Shown: in pieces, positions 20,919-30,243 of the stretch
Layout: each line of letters starts with the position of its first letter
Position numbering within the stretch: position 1 is the first letter of the stretch
Origin: Pseudaminobacter salicylatoxidans
Lineage (GTDB): Bacteria; Pseudomonadota; Alphaproteobacteria; Rhizobiales; Rhizobiaceae
Length of the DNA stretch: 64,000 nucleotides
Reading direction: 5' to 3'
NCBI RefSeq assembly: GCF_003148475.1
Contig: NZ_QGGG01000018.1
Coordinates: 21,800 to 85,799, forward strand
Notes under the pieces: model-generated
The model's input: the letters and a program-made list of their open reading frames with translations, nothing else
Database searches by the model: none
What the model was told of the DNA's origin: nothing
Translations under genes and position numbers: made by a program

Positions 20919-21440
20919 ATGGATGACGTGACGCAACGCGTATTCGGTATCACCGGCTGGAAGAATTCAGGCAAGACCACCCTTACCGAGCGGCTTGTCG
21001 CCACGCTCACCGCGCGCGGCTGGCACGTCTCGACGGTCAAGCACGCCCACCATGCTTTCGACATCGATACGGAAGGGACCGACAGCTTTCGCCACCGCCA
21101 GGCGGGAGCCGGCGAAGTCGCGATCGTTTCGGGCAAGCGCTGGGCGCTGATGCACGAATTGCGTGGCAGCGACGAGCCAGGCCTGCCGGAAATCCTAACA
21201 CGCCTCTCACCCTGCGACATCGTCCTGGTGGAAGGCTATAAGCGCGAGGGGCACCTCAAGATCGAGGCAAGGCGGCGCGAAGCCAGAAGCAACGAGCCGC
21301 TGTCCGCGTCAGACCCCAACATCGTCGCCGTCGCCGCCGATCACCCGGTTCACGAGGAGACGATCCCCGTCTTCGACCTCGACGATATAGAGGCAATAGC
21401 CGACTTCGTCGAAAAGACCACAAACCTGCGCAAACCCTGA
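20919..21440 (+). CDS. mobB: Molybdopterin-guanine dinucleotide biosynthesis adaptor MobB
   Basis: A 173-residue P-loop GTPase-like protein (Walker A GWKNSGKTT near residue 12-20) with the conserved VKHAHHAFDID and DIVLVEGYKR segments of MobB. It assists MobA in attaching GMP to molybdopterin to form the bis-MGD cofactor. mobA, which often sits next to mobB, is absent from this window, so mobB is unlinked here. The start at 20919 avoids a 34-residue N-terminal extension not seen in the family. Confidence 0.9.
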   Translation: MDDVTQRVFGITGWKNSGKTTLTERLVATLTARGWHVSTVKHAHHAFDIDTEGTDSFRHRQAGAGEVAIVSGKRWALMHELRGSDEPGLPEILTRLSPCDIVLVEGYKREGHLKIEARRREARSNEPLSASDPNIVAVAADHPVHEETIPVFDLDDIEAIADFVEKTTNLRKP

Positions 21441-21529
21441 CGTTACGTCAGACGGCGGCAGAACAGCAGGCCCGCTGGAAAGCTTAGGCCAAGACATGTA
21501 TATGGCGCCCCAAGGTCGGTATGCCGGCA

Positions 21530-21545
21530 TGGTTTTGCAGTTGCT
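21530..21545 (+). promoter_or_regulatory. Sigma-54-like -24/-12 promoter
   Basis: TGGTTTTGCAGTTGCT has GG and GC exactly ten bases apart, matching TGG-N9-TTGCW, the core of RpoN promoters. It lies about 104 bases upstream of the amino-acid binding-protein gene, a type of gene commonly under NtrC/RpoN nitrogen control in rhizobia. I could not identify an NtrC enhancer with confidence. Confidence 0.5.
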
Positions 21546-21648
21546 TTTCTGCCTTAAAGAGTGGGAGTATCCGCGACAGCGGGAAGCCTGATCAGGCGCC
21601 CCATAACGCCGCAATCAAACAGCGGCGGGCAACAAAGAGAGGAACATC

Positions 21649-22425
21649 ATGCGCTTTGCACTGCGTATCGCCCTTGCGGCATCGGCAATAGCCTTGGCGG
21701 TGGGATCGTCCCAGGCTCAGGAAAAGACATTGAAGATAGGTACGGAGGGGGCCTATCCGCCGTTCAACAATCTGACTTCCGACGGCAAGTTGGAAGGCTT
21801 TGACATAGACATCGCACAGGCTCTCTGTGACGAGATGAAGGTGAAGTGCGAATTCGTCACCCAGGATTGGGACGGCATCATCCCTGCCCTGCAGGCCGGC
21901 AAGTTCGACGCCATCGTGGCATCCATGTCGATCACGCCCGAGCGGCTGAAGCAGGTCGATTTCTCCAACAAATACTACAACACCCCACCGGCAATCGCCG
22001 CGCCAAAGGACACCGACATCAAGGGCGTGACCAAGGAAGATCTCGCCGGCAAAACCATCGGCGTGCAGGGTTCGACCACCCATTTCAACTATTCGGAACA
22101 GACTTATACCGATAGCACCGTCAAACCCTATCCGAGCGCCCAAGAATATCAGCTCGACCTCGCCAACGGTCGTCTTGATGCAGTCAACGACGACGTCGTC
22201 GTGCTGCAGCAGTGGCTGGACACGCCGGAAGGCGCCTGCTGCAAGCTGGTCGGCACCATCACGCCGGTTGAGTCGATCCACGGGCCTGGCGCCGGCATTG
22301 CCGTGCGCAAGGGAGACGACGAGCTGCGCGAAAAGCTCAACGCGGCCATCGCGGCCATCCGTGCGAACGGGAAGTACCAGGAAATCAACGACAAATACTT
22401 CAAGTTCGACGTGTACGGCAGCTGA
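21649..22425 (+). CDS. Amino-acid ABC transporter substrate-binding protein (Lys/Arg/Orn type)
   Basis: A 258-residue periplasmic binding protein with a signal peptide (residues 1-23, ending SQA-Q). It has the family-3 solute-binding signature (GFDIDIAQALCDEMKVKCEFV) and the usual opening TEGAYPPFNN. It resembles HisJ/ArgT proteins, which bind lysine, arginine, ornithine or histidine; which of these is not determined. AGAGGAA is the ribosome-binding site. Two permease genes follow; a hairpin in the 97-bp gap probably lowers their expression relative to the abundant binding protein. Confidence 0.9.
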   Translation: MRFALRIALAASAIALAVGSSQAQEKTLKIGTEGAYPPFNNLTSDGKLEGFDIDIAQALCDEMKVKCEFVTQDWDGIIPALQAGKFDAIVASMSITPERLKQVDFSNKYYNTPPAIAAPKDTDIKGVTKEDLAGKTIGVQGSTTHFNYSEQTYTDSTVKPYPSAQEYQLDLANGRLDAVNDDVVVLQQWLDTPEGACCKLVGTITPVESIHGPGAGIAVRKGDDELREKLNAAIAAIRANGKYQEINDKYFKFDVYGS

Positions 22426-22451
22426 TGCCGCGATGACATTCTGATCCGGCA

Positions 22452-22476
22452 AACGGCGGGATACGGTCCCGCCGTT
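22452..22476 (+). terminator. Intra-operon hairpin between binding protein and permease genes
   Basis: A perfect 10-bp stem (AACGGCGGGA / TCCCGCCGTT) with a TACGG loop and no T-run. Such hairpins commonly stabilise or attenuate the message between binding-protein and permease genes. Confidence 0.5.
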
Positions 22477-22522
22477 CGCTTGCCGGCACGGCAACGAACT
22501 TCCGACAAGAGAAGGCATTCTT

Positions 22523-23239
22523 ATGGAGAGCAGCATCTGGACACTTCTCAGCTGGGGGCCTGAGGGGTGGAGCCGCAGTATTGCGAGCGGCGTGCTCGTT
22601 ACCATTTCGCTGGCCCTCGCCACCCTGCCCCTTGGGCTGTTCGTCGGTTTTCTCGTGGCCCTGGCCAAGCAGTCATCGGAACCCACACTGCGCATGGCCG
22701 GCAATATCTACACCACGATTTTTCGCGGTCTTCCCGAGCTTCTGACGCTGTTTCTCGTCTTTTACGGTGCCCAGCTTGGCATCCAGCAGATCGTGCGGAT
22801 CGTCAGCCCCGGCACGACCGTGGAAATCAACAGCTTCGTCGCCGGCATGGTGGCGCTGGGCGTGGTGTTTTCCTCCTATGCCAGCGAAGTGTTCCTGTCG
22901 GCCTTCCGTGCCATTCCCCTCGGGCAATATGAGGGCGGCTATTCCATCGGCCTGTCTAAGCGACAGACCATGCGCTTGGTGGTGCTGCCGCAGCTTATCC
23001 GCATTGCCCTGCCCGGCCTCTCCAATCTCTGGCTGGCCCTGCTGAAAGACACTGCACTCGTTTCGGTCATCGGCCTCTCCGACATCCTGCGCCAGGCCAC
23101 AATCGCCGCGCGCGTGACCAAGGAAAGCTTCCTGTTCTTCGGCGTGGCGTGTCTGGCCTATCTGGTCCTGGCCATCCTCTCCTCCTTCGGGATCGACGCA
23201 ATCGAACGCGCCGTCGGCAAGAAGGAGATGCAGCGATGA
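22523..23239 (+). CDS. Amino-acid ABC transporter permease, HisQ-like
   Basis: A 238-residue inner-membrane permease of the polar amino acid (HisQ/ArtQ) family with about five helices. The EAA-type loop that contacts the ATPase is visible in GGYSIGLSKRQTMRLVVLPQLIRIALPG. It overlaps the next permease gene by four bases (ATGA). It would form the heterodimeric channel with the HisM-like partner. Confidence 0.9.
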   Translation: MESSIWTLLSWGPEGWSRSIASGVLVTISLALATLPLGLFVGFLVALAKQSSEPTLRMAGNIYTTIFRGLPELLTLFLVFYGAQLGIQQIVRIVSPGTTVEINSFVAGMVALGVVFSSYASEVFLSAFRAIPLGQYEGGYSIGLSKRQTMRLVVLPQLIRIALPGLSNLWLALLKDTALVSVIGLSDILRQATIAARVTKESFLFFGVACLAYLVLAILSSFGIDAIERAVGKKEMQR

Positions 23240-24066
23240 GCGGTGCCGTGCAACATTCCGAGATCATCGACCGCCCGCCGCCGCCTGTCCGTCGCTGGAC
23301 GCGCGAACGCGTCGTCGGAAACGCGCTGCTGGCTATCTGGATCCTGTTCGGACTGGGGCTTGCGCTTTTCCTGCTGCGCGCCTGGGATCCCGAGCTGATG
23401 GCGAAATACGCCCCGCTCTATATGAGCGGTGTCGGCGTTACGCTCTCGCTCGTCGGCATTTCCGTCGTCATCGGTGCAGCGCTTTCGATCCCGATCGCAT
23501 ATGCGCGCATGTCATCGAACCGGGTGCTGAATGCCATTTCCTATGCCTATGTCTATTTCTTCCGCGGCACCCCGCTTCTGGCACAGGCATTCCTGATCTA
23601 TTACGGCTTCGGCTCGTTCCGGCCGCAACTGGAAGCCATCGGCCTGTGGAGCTTTTTCCGTGAGGCCTGGTACTGCGCCGTCCTCGCCTTTTCGCTCAAC
23701 ACCGCCGCCTATCAGGCTGAAATCCTGCGTGGCGCGATCGAAAGCGTGCCGAGAGGCCAGTGGGACGGAGCCGCCTCGCTCGGCCTGTCGAAGCTCCAGA
23801 CCATGCGCAAGATCGTCCTGCCGCAAGCTCTGATCGTGGCGCTTCGGCCTTACGGCAACGAAATCATCCTGATGATCAAAGGCTCGGCGATCGTGGCCAT
23901 CATCACCGTCTACGACCTGATGGGCGAGACGCGCCGCGCCTACTCGCGTACCTTCGACTTCCAGACCTATCTGTGGGCCGCGCTTATTTATCTGTCGATC
24001 GTCGAAGCGCTGCGCAACGCAATCGAATGGATCGAAAGGCGCATCACGCAGCATCTGAAGCGGTAA
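23236..24066 (+). CDS. Amino-acid ABC transporter permease, HisM-like
   Basis: A 276-residue second permease subunit with an N-terminal cytoplasmic tail (about 35 residues) and about five helices. Its EAA loop is GAASLGLSKLQTMRKIVLPQA. The ATG at 23236 overlaps the HisQ-like stop; the longer in-frame upstream extension lies inside that gene and is rejected. No ATP-binding-cassette gene follows: the next gene is an oxidoreductase after 129 bp. Confidence 0.9.
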   Translation: MSGAVQHSEIIDRPPPPVRRWTRERVVGNALLAIWILFGLGLALFLLRAWDPELMAKYAPLYMSGVGVTLSLVGISVVIGAALSIPIAYARMSSNRVLNAISYAYVYFFRGTPLLAQAFLIYYGFGSFRPQLEAIGLWSFFREAWYCAVLAFSLNTAAYQAEILRGAIESVPRGQWDGAASLGLSKLQTMRKIVLPQALIVALRPYGNEIILMIKGSAIVAIITVYDLMGETRRAYSRTFDFQTYLWAALIYLSIVEALRNAIEWIERRITQHLKR

Positions 24067-24195
24067 ACCGGCGGCACCGGAGCGCGATCAGCGGGCGGCG
24101 GCAAAGCCCTCCGCACGCACGCTCCCTTGACGAATCCGCTCCATGCCATAGACCTGAACACACGACACAATCGGTCGGGCATGAGAGGGTAAAGA

Positions 24196-25065
24196 ATGGC
24201 ATCGGTGGCATTTCTGGGACTTGGCGTAATGGGCTATCCGATGGCCGCGCACCTTAAGAACAAGGGCGGCCATGAGGTGACGGTCTACAACCGCACCGCC
24301 GCCAAGGCCGCCAAATGGGTCGCCGAGCATGGCGGCGACATGGCCGCGACACCTCGCAAAGCCGCTGAAGGCAAGGACTTCGTCTTCGCCTGCGTGGGCA
24401 ATGACGACGATTTGCGCAGCATCGCCACGGGACCGGACGGTGCCTTCCAGTCGATGAAGAGGGGTGCCATCTTCATCGACAACACCACGGCTTCCGCCGA
24501 GGTCGCGCGGGAGCTCTCGCAAGCCGCGCGCGGGGGCGGATTTTCCTTCCTCGACGCACCCGTCTCGGGCGGCCAGGCGGGTGCCGAGAACGGCGTGCTG
24601 ACGGTGATGGTGGGTGGCGAGCAGGATGCATTCGACCGCGCCCGGCCGGTGATCGACGCCTATGCCCGCATGGTCGGGCTGATGGGGCCGGCAGGTTCTG
24701 GCCAGCTCACCAAGATGATCAACCAGATCTGCATTGCCGGGCTTGTGCAAGGGCTGGCCGAGGGGCTCAATTTCGGCAAGCGCGCCGGGCTCGACATCGA
24801 AAAGGTCGTGGACGTGATCTCCAAGGGCGCCGCCGGCTCCTGGCAGATGGAGAACCGGCACAAGACGATGAATGACGGCAAATATGATTTCGGCTTTGCC
24901 GTGGACTGGATGCGAAAGGACCTGAAGATCTGCCTCGAAGAAGCCGACCGGAACGGGGCGGCATTGCCCGTCACCGCGCTGGTCGACCAGTTCTACAAGG
25001 ACGTGCAAGGCATGGGTGGCAACCGCTGGGACACCAGCTCGCTGATGGCGCGGCTCCAGAAGTAG
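24196..25065 (+). CDS. NAD(P)-dependent beta-hydroxyacid dehydrogenase (3-hydroxyisobutyrate dehydrogenase-like)
   Basis: A 289-residue cytosolic enzyme. The N-terminal Rossmann motif is GLGVMGYPMA (residues 7-16), followed by VYNRT, where the Arg favours NADP(H). The substrate-binding signature is FLDAPVSGGQAGA and the catalytic lysine lies in QLTKMINQ. The family includes 3-hydroxyisobutyrate dehydrogenase, tartronate-semialdehyde reductase and glyoxylate/succinic-semialdehyde reductase; sequence alone does not choose between them. 3-hydroxyisobutyryl-CoA hydrolase, the preceding step of valine catabolism, is present about 19 kb away. Confidence 0.88.
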   Translation: MASVAFLGLGVMGYPMAAHLKNKGGHEVTVYNRTAAKAAKWVAEHGGDMAATPRKAAEGKDFVFACVGNDDDLRSIATGPDGAFQSMKRGAIFIDNTTASAEVARELSQAARGGGFSFLDAPVSGGQAGAENGVLTVMVGGEQDAFDRARPVIDAYARMVGLMGPAGSGQLTKMINQICIAGLVQGLAEGLNFGKRAGLDIEKVVDVISKGAAGSWQMENRHKTMNDGKYDFGFAVDWMRKDLKICLEEADRNGAALPVTALVDQFYKDVQGMGGNRWDTSSLMARLQK

Positions 25066-25111
25066 CTTGCCCATCCCTGTCACGCGAACCGGCCAGTACG
25101 GGAGCATGACG

Positions 25112-25369
25112 ATGAACAAAGTGACCTACCAGATCGTCGAACACGATGGCGGTTGGGCCTACAAGGTCGGAGACGTTTTTTCCGAGACGTTCCGCACCCG
25201 AGAGGCCGCCTTTGATGCTGCGAAGGCGGCCGCATCCGAGCAGCAGCTCGCCGGCCGCACCGAAGGCATTTCCTATCAGGATGCGGAGGGCCACTGGCAT
25301 GACGAAGTCGTCCAAGGCAGCGACCGTCCCGAGGCCGATGTGGAAGCCGGCAAGAACGACCAGCGCTGA
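25112..25369 (+). CDS. Small DUF2188-like protein
   Basis: An 85-residue soluble protein with the pattern YQIVEHDGGWAYKVGDVFSETF, then an Ala-rich helix (REAAFDAAKAAASEQ) and a short strand (GISYQDAEGHWHDE). This arrangement (strand, Trp-containing strand, helix, strand) recalls the DUF2188 family of small proteins of unknown function. GGGAG seven bases upstream selects the ATG at 25112 over the one at 25106. Function unknown. Confidence 0.7.
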   Translation: MNKVTYQIVEHDGGWAYKVGDVFSETFRTREAAFDAAKAAASEQQLAGRTEGISYQDAEGHWHDEVVQGSDRPEADVEAGKNDQR

Positions 25370-25465
25370 ATCCTGCGGCGCTGATCAGGTCGCACATTCA
25401 TCGAGGCGGCCTGCACACGGGACACACCGCGCAGCGGGTGCTGGCAAAGCCGTTTTCCGTCCAGA

Positions 25466-26005
25466 TCAACGCACCTGATCGAGCAGGCGCTTGCACTCCA
25501 GAAGGTCGAACAGCGCTTCCTGAAGCAGCGCGCGATTGTCACGCGAAAGCTTGCCGCTGTCGGATTGCACAGGCCCCTCCTCATCGGATTTGCCGAGGCC
25601 GAAGAAGCGGCGGCTGGGCTTGGCCTTCGGCTCGCCGACCAGCATTTCATCATCGAGACGCGGCTGGGCAGCCGAAGTCATGGGCGCGGCATCCACCTGC
25701 TTGCGCTGCGCGATCGCTTCCACGGCAGCAAGATCACCATTGCCGATGGCCACCAGAAACTGGTTGCCGTTCTCGCGCAGCAGCTTCTGCACGCCTTTGA
25801 TCGTGTAGCCCTGATCGTAGAGCATGTGGCGGATGCCCTTGATCAGCTCGACATCCTGCGGTCGGTAGTAGCGGCGGCCGCCGCCGCGCTTCATCGGCTT
25901 GATCTGGTTGAAGCGCGTTTCCCAGAAACGCAGGACGTGCTGAGGCAGATCGAGCTCTTCAGCGACCTCGCTGATCGTGCGGAAGGCGTCGGGACTCTTT
26001 TCCAT
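25466..26005 (-). CDS. MerR-family transcriptional regulator
   Basis: A 179-residue regulator with an N-terminal MerR-type HTH ([25 protein letters not shown], then the wing [15 protein letters not shown]). The middle is Ala/Pro-rich and the C-terminal helix ([20 protein letters not shown]) is probably a dimerisation segment. No metal-binding Cys cluster is present, so it is not a classical metal sensor. It sits downstream of ihfA in the conserved plsX-fabH-ihfA-merR order of alphaproteobacteria. The start at 26005 is the first residue conserved in the family. Confidence 0.85.
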   Translation of the reverse strand: MEKSPDAFRTISEVAEELDLPQHVLRFWETRFNQIKPMKRGGGRRYYRPQDVELIKGIRHMLYDQGYTIKGVQKLLRENGNQFLVAIGNGDLAAVEAIAQRKQVDAAPMTSAAQPRLDDEMLVGEPKAKPSRRFFGLGKSDEEGPVQSDSGKLSRDNRALLQEALFDLLECKRLLDQVR

Positions 26006-26316
26006 GAGCGCAACCCTCGTTCGAAAGCCGGTGCGACAAATTTGCGAAACGGCCTCACCGGCCAGCCCCGTTCTGTGGGACCGAATCTGTTCGGCCATAC
26101 AGCCACGATCTTCCGAAACCCGGCGTCGCTTCGGACGTCGGCACCTGGCGAACAGCCATTCTCAGCCGGTCAGGCAAACCGGGAACGCGTCCGTAGACCG
26201 ATTCGTACTATATATCAGCGATTTGTATGCCAATATTCAAGGCCCGCGCCAAAGGCAGCCTGGCTTATCAACCGCGCATATCCGTCAAGGGTTACGGGCC
26301 ACCTTCCGGTCAGCCC
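26006..26316. other. Intergenic region between ihfA and the MerR gene
   Basis: This 311-base stretch has no supported gene. It must contain the promoter of the MerR gene; an AT-rich patch (around 26205-26235) is the only plausible site, but I cannot assign boxes firmly. No repeat or RNA gene is seen. Confidence 0.5.
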
Positions 26317-26646
26317 CTATTTGCCGCCGTTGCCGGCCTTGGTCTTGTTCTGGTGAGAGCGCAGGATACGGCTTTTGAGCACGTTCGAGGCCTTGAAGGT
26401 CATGACCCTGCGCGGCAGGATCGGCACTTCCTCACCCGTCTTGGGGTTGCGGCCGATGCGCTCGTTCTTGTCGCGAACGTGGAACGTGGCGAAGGACGAA
26501 AGCTTGACCGTCTCGCCGCGCACGATCGCGTCACAGATTTCGTCGAGGACGGCCTCGACGAGCTGAGCGGATTCGGTGCGTGAAAGGCCGACCTTGCGGT
26601 AAACGGCTTCAGCAAGATCGGCGCGGGTAATTGTCTTTGCCGCCAT
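26317..26646 (-). CDS. ihfA: Integration host factor subunit alpha
   Basis: A 109-residue HU/IHF-family DNA-bending protein. The dimerisation region ([16 protein letters not shown]) and the beta-arm with the DNA-intercalating Pro ([13 protein letters not shown], about 62-75) are typical. With IhfB it bends DNA at sigma-54 promoters, origins and recombination sites. The start at 26646 matches the conserved MxxKTxTRADL opening; an ATG five codons upstream has no properly spaced ribosome-binding site. It follows fabH by about 200 bp on the same strand. Confidence 0.95.
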   Translation of the reverse strand: MAAKTITRADLAEAVYRKVGLSRTESAQLVEAVLDEICDAIVRGETVKLSSFATFHVRDKNERIGRNPKTGEEVPILPRRVMTFKASNVLKSRILRSHQNKTKAGNGGK

Positions 26647-26850
26647 GGGTGCAGCAACCATCCTCGAGGAAATGGAAATTCGTCACGATCTTCGAGACGT
26701 TAGAAAATTGGCCCGCCTAGGTCAAGGACCGAACTTTTCTCTTTCCGATTGATTTTGAATCGTTTTCGCCGTTCGAACCAGCCGTGGCAAGGCACTGCGG
26801 GCTGGATGCAGGCCGTCCGCCGTGGCATCGGCGACACGGCCTTTCCTTGC

Positions 26851-27822
26851 CTACCAGCGCAGCAGCACCGCGCCCCAGGTGAAGCCCCCACCCATGGCCT
26901 CGAGCAGTACGAGATCGCCCTTCTTGATACGCCCGTCGGCAACGGCCGTCGAAAGCGCCAGGGGCACGGAAGCCGCCGAGGTGTTGCCGTGCTGATCGAC
27001 GGTGATCACCACCTTGTGCTCGGCGATGCCGAGTTTTCTGGCGGAAGCGTCGATAATGCGCTTGTTCGCCTGATGCGGCACGAACCAGTCGAGATCGTCT
27101 GCGGTGATTCCCGCCTCGCCGAAAGTGGCCTCGATCACGTCAGTAATCATGCCCACCGCATGCTTGAAGACCTCGCGGCCCTCCATGCGCAGATGGCCGA
27201 CCGTGCCGGTCGTGGAGGGACCGCCGTCGACATAGAGCTTGTCCTTGTGCGCGCCGTCAGAGCGCAGGCTGGCTGCGAGAACGCCGCGGTCGGCGATCGT
27301 GCCTTCGCCTTCCGCCGCTTCCAGCACCAGTGCCCCGGCACCGTCACCGAAAAGCACGCAGGTCGAGCGGTCATTCCAGTCGAGGATGCGCGAGAACGTC
27401 TCCGAACCGATCACCAGAACGCGTTTTGCCAGCCCCCCGCGAATGTAGAGGTCGGCGGTCGTGACGGCATAGACGAAGCCCGAGCAGACAGCCTGCATGT
27501 CGAAGGCAAAGCCATGATGCATGCCGAGCCGGTTCTGGATCTCCACGGCGGTGGCCGGGAACGTGTTGTTGGGTGTGGATGTGGCCAGGACGATCAGGTC
27601 GATATCGGCGGGTGTCAGCCCGGCATCGTCGAGCGCCGCCCGCGCGGCCGCCTCGCCCAACGTGGCGGTCGTCTCCTCATCCGCCGCGATATGGCGCTGC
27701 CGGATGCCGGTGCGCTGGACGATCCACTCGTCCGAGGTCTCGACCACGCCTTCGAAATCGGCATTCTTCATGATGCGGCGCGGCAACGAAGAGCCGATGC
27801 CACGCACAATCGATCTGATCAT
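26851..27822 (-). CDS. fabH: Beta-ketoacyl-ACP synthase III
   Basis: A 323-residue enzyme that condenses acetyl-CoA with malonyl-ACP to start type II fatty-acid synthesis. The catalytic Cys113 (AVCSGF), the histidine in HQANKRI and the asparagine in GNTSAAS form the complete FabH triad. The cluster order plsX-fabH-ihfA is conserved in alphaproteobacteria. It starts 8 bases after the plsX stop, so the two are cotranscribed. Confidence 0.97.
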   Translation of the reverse strand: MIRSIVRGIGSSLPRRIMKNADFEGVVETSDEWIVQRTGIRQRHIAADEETTATLGEAAARAALDDAGLTPADIDLIVLATSTPNNTFPATAVEIQNRLGMHHGFAFDMQAVCSGFVYAVTTADLYIRGGLAKRVLVIGSETFSRILDWNDRSTCVLFGDGAGALVLEAAEGEGTIADRGVLAASLRSDGAHKDKLYVDGGPSTTGTVGHLRMEGREVFKHAVGMITDVIEATFGEAGITADDLDWFVPHQANKRIIDASARKLGIAEHKVVITVDQHGNTSAASVPLALSTAVADGRIKKGDLVLLEAMGGGFTWGAVLLRW

Positions 27823-27830
27823 AGAAAGTC

Positions 27831-28898
27831 CTATTCGTTGCTGGCGTCCGCGTGGTTGCTGGGCTTTGCGGACGACTGAAGGTGCCGCGCATGGAACAGA
27901 TCGAGATCGGCCTCTATCCGGTCCAGCAACCGGTTTCGCACCATGTCGTAGCCGAGTTCGATAGCCGCTGCGAATCCTTCCGAGTCGGTCCCACCGTGAC
28001 TTTTTACCACAATCCCGTTGAGACCGAGAAAAACACCGCCATTGGCACGGCGCACATCCATTTTTTCGCGTAGGCGCTTGAAGGCGCCTTTGGCAAAGAT
28101 GTAGCCGATTTTCGCCATCAGCGTCCGGCTCATCGCCGCGCGCAGATATTCGCCGATCTGCCGGGCGGTGCCTTCGGCTGTCTTGAGCGCGATATTGCCG
28201 GCGAAGCCCTCGGTCACCACCACGTCGACCGTCCCCTTGCCGATGTCGTCGCCCTCGACGAATCCGCGATAGTCCATCGCCATCTTGCCGGCCTCACGCA
28301 GCAGGCGGCCGGCATCCTTGACCTCTTCCTGGCCCTTGATCTCCTCGACGCCGACATTGAGCAGGCCAACGGTCGGGCGCTCCATACCGAACAGCGCGCG
28401 CGCCATTCCGGTGCCGAGAATCGCGAAGTCCACGAGTTGATGGGCATCGGCTCCGATGGTGGCGCCGACATCCAGCACCACGCTTTCGCCGCGCATCGTG
28501 GGCCAGATGGCTGCGATGGCCGGACGGTCGATGGTGGCCATGGTGCGCAGGCAGAATTTCGACATCGCCATCAGCGCGCCGGTGTTGCCGGCCGAGATGC
28601 AGGCGTCCGCCTCGCCATTCTTCACCGCCTCGATGGCGCGCCACATGGAGGAAACCCGGCGACCATGGCGCAGCGCCTGACTGGGCTTGTCGTCCATGCT
28701 CACGGCCACGTCGCAATGGTGGAACTCGGTGATCTCCGCAAGCTTGGGATGTTTGTTCAGTTCCGGCCGTACGGAATCTTCCCGGCCGTAGACAATGAAA
28801 CGCACGTCACTGCGGCGCACCGCGACCGCCGCAAGGGCAGGAATGACAATACCGGGACCATGGTCGCCGCCCATGGCATCGATGGAAATTCGGATCAC
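27831..28898 (-). CDS. plsX: Phosphate acyltransferase
   Basis: Converts acyl-ACP and phosphate to acyl-phosphate, the donor for PlsY in phosphatidic-acid synthesis. It is a peripheral membrane protein of 355 residues. The N-terminus [14 protein letters not shown] is the family hallmark, which places the start at the GTG at 28898 (with GAGAGTGAAG upstream) rather than an ATG 25 codons earlier. A Ser-Ala-Gly-Asn-Thr-Gly stretch ([10 protein letters not shown]) is the expected active-site loop. Next to fabH. Confidence 0.96.
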   Translation of the reverse strand: MIRISIDAMGGDHGPGIVIPALAAVAVRRSDVRFIVYGREDSVRPELNKHPKLAEITEFHHCDVAVSMDDKPSQALRHGRRVSSMWRAIEAVKNGEADACISAGNTGALMAMSKFCLRTMATIDRPAIAAIWPTMRGESVVLDVGATIGADAHQLVDFAILGTGMARALFGMERPTVGLLNVGVEEIKGQEEVKDAGRLLREAGKMAMDYRGFVEGDDIGKGTVDVVVTEGFAGNIALKTAEGTARQIGEYLRAAMSRTLMAKIGYIFAKGAFKRLREKMDVRRANGGVFLGLNGIVVKSHGGTDSEGFAAAIELGYDMVRNRLLDRIEADLDLFHARHLQSSAKPSNHADASNE

Positions 28899-29004
28899 TC
28901 GATCTTCACTCTCATTGGTCGAAAGGCGAGGTGCCTGAGGCTTGGCGAAAATAGCGGTTTTGAGCCGTCGCACAACCGAGATTTAGCGATGGCTTGGAAA
29001 CTCT

Positions 29005-29562
29005 TCAGGATTTATCGAGCAGCGAACGGAGCTTTCGCTGCAGTTCGCCTTCCACCGGCTCATCGCTTTCGTCGTCCGCGGCCGCTTGCAGCGAAACTCC
29101 GGACTTGCGCGGATAGGGATCGATTCCCAAGCCGAAGAACTCCTCGGCAAATGCACCGACATCGACCGTATCGCCCGAGAAAAGTTCCGGACTGTCCGGT
29201 CCTTCCGCATCAAGCAGAATTTCGCCGCCGGTTTCGAAACCGAGGCGCGCAAGCTTGGAATCTTGCGGCAGGAAGAGCCCGGAAACCTCCTCCGAGATGT
29301 GGTTGCGAACCGGATCGAGCGTCACCACGCAGGTCTGGACGATGTCCGCCTCGACCCTGCCCTCGACCCTCACGCCATTGCGCTTCCATGCCGTCACCAG
29401 CAATTCGATGCGGAAACGCTCCACGGCATCGAGGCCATGCGCCTCGGCCAGCGCGGCGCGCTGCTTCTCGTCGGCCTCGAACACCACCGGGAGGCCCTTT
29501 TGCGGCAACCGCGCCACGTGGACAGGGAACGAAACAGGGCTGGAAATCTCAACATCCTTCAT
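29005..29562 (-). CDS. DUF177 (YceD-like) protein
   Basis: A 185-residue acidic cytosolic protein with the DUF177 pattern: a central VEGRVEADIVQTCVVTLDPV and a C-terminal GDTVDVGAFAEEFFGLGIDPYPRK. Homologues (YceD in E. coli, DUF177) sit next to plsX or rpmF and are linked to 23S rRNA or ribosome accumulation in some organisms. GGAGG five bases upstream picks the ATG at 29562. It is 16 bp downstream of the ubiquinol-cytochrome c chaperone gene. Confidence 0.85.
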   Translation of the reverse strand: MKDVEISSPVSFPVHVARLPQKGLPVVFEADEKQRAALAEAHGLDAVERFRIELLVTAWKRNGVRVEGRVEADIVQTCVVTLDPVRNHISEEVSGLFLPQDSKLARLGFETGGEILLDAEGPDSPELFSGDTVDVGAFAEEFFGLGIDPYPRKSGVSLQAAADDESDEPVEGELQRKLRSLLDKS

Positions 29563-29578
29563 AATGGCCTCCATTGTT

Positions 29579-30118
29579 TCAGGCCGCGCCTGCAACGGGA
29601 AAACGGATGGTGCCGGCCTGGATGGCTTCCGAATCCTGCGCGGCCAGCGCCTTGTCGGCTTCGATGACATAGCCGGCCAGCGCATCCACCTGTGGCCAGC
29701 TCTCGCTGTCGGGGCGGATATTGCGTTTCAGCGCCGCGGCGAGCGCCGGCCTGTCGTCCCGCTCCAGCGCATCGGCGTAGGATGCGGTGCGCCCATAATA
29801 CATGCGCGCCAGCTTCTTCATGCGCTTGGGCACGCCCATATCGCCGATTCCCAGATCGCGCAGCGAATGCTCGACCTCGGCGAAGAATTCATCAATGAGA
29901 ATCTGCGCGATCTCGCGCGAGACACCGCTCTCGTCGCGCATCCGATGCTGGAACAGGAACATATGCAGCGCCAGCATCTCGAAGCGGCCAAGCGGGGTAT
30001 CCGGCGCGTCCCAATCAGAATAAAAGAATGGCTGCCGCGCCGCCGCCACGATTTCGGCATAGAGCGCGTTGGTAATCGATCGGTTGTTGCGTTCGCGGCC
30101 GAACAGGCGCTTGAACAT
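29579..30118 (-). CDS. Ubiquinol-cytochrome c chaperone family protein
   Basis: A 179-residue protein of the Ubiq_cyt_C_chap (CBP3-like) family. The all-helical body contains LGRFEMLALHMFLFQHRM and LARMYYGRTASYADAL, both characteristic. Mitochondrial CBP3 helps cytochrome b assembly of complex III; the bacterial role is probably similar but is inferred. The ATG at 30118 opens a typical basic N-terminus (FKRLFGRERN). Upstream neighbour of DUF177, and divergent from bamE. Confidence 0.85.
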   Translation of the reverse strand: MFKRLFGRERNNRSITNALYAEIVAAARQPFFYSDWDAPDTPLGRFEMLALHMFLFQHRMRDESGVSREIAQILIDEFFAEVEHSLRDLGIGDMGVPKRMKKLARMYYGRTASYADALERDDRPALAAALKRNIRPDSESWPQVDALAGYVIEADKALAAQDSEAIQAGTIRFPVAGAA

Positions 30119-30243
30119 GAGGGCAGCCTCCGTGGGGAACCGTTTCGCGACGTGGCCTTGTTGCATCGGCGCGCAAGCTGGTTTACCGGTTTTGCGGCTC
30201 CGTGCAAGCAGTGCACGCCGGAAGTGATTTGAAGGAGTTGTTG

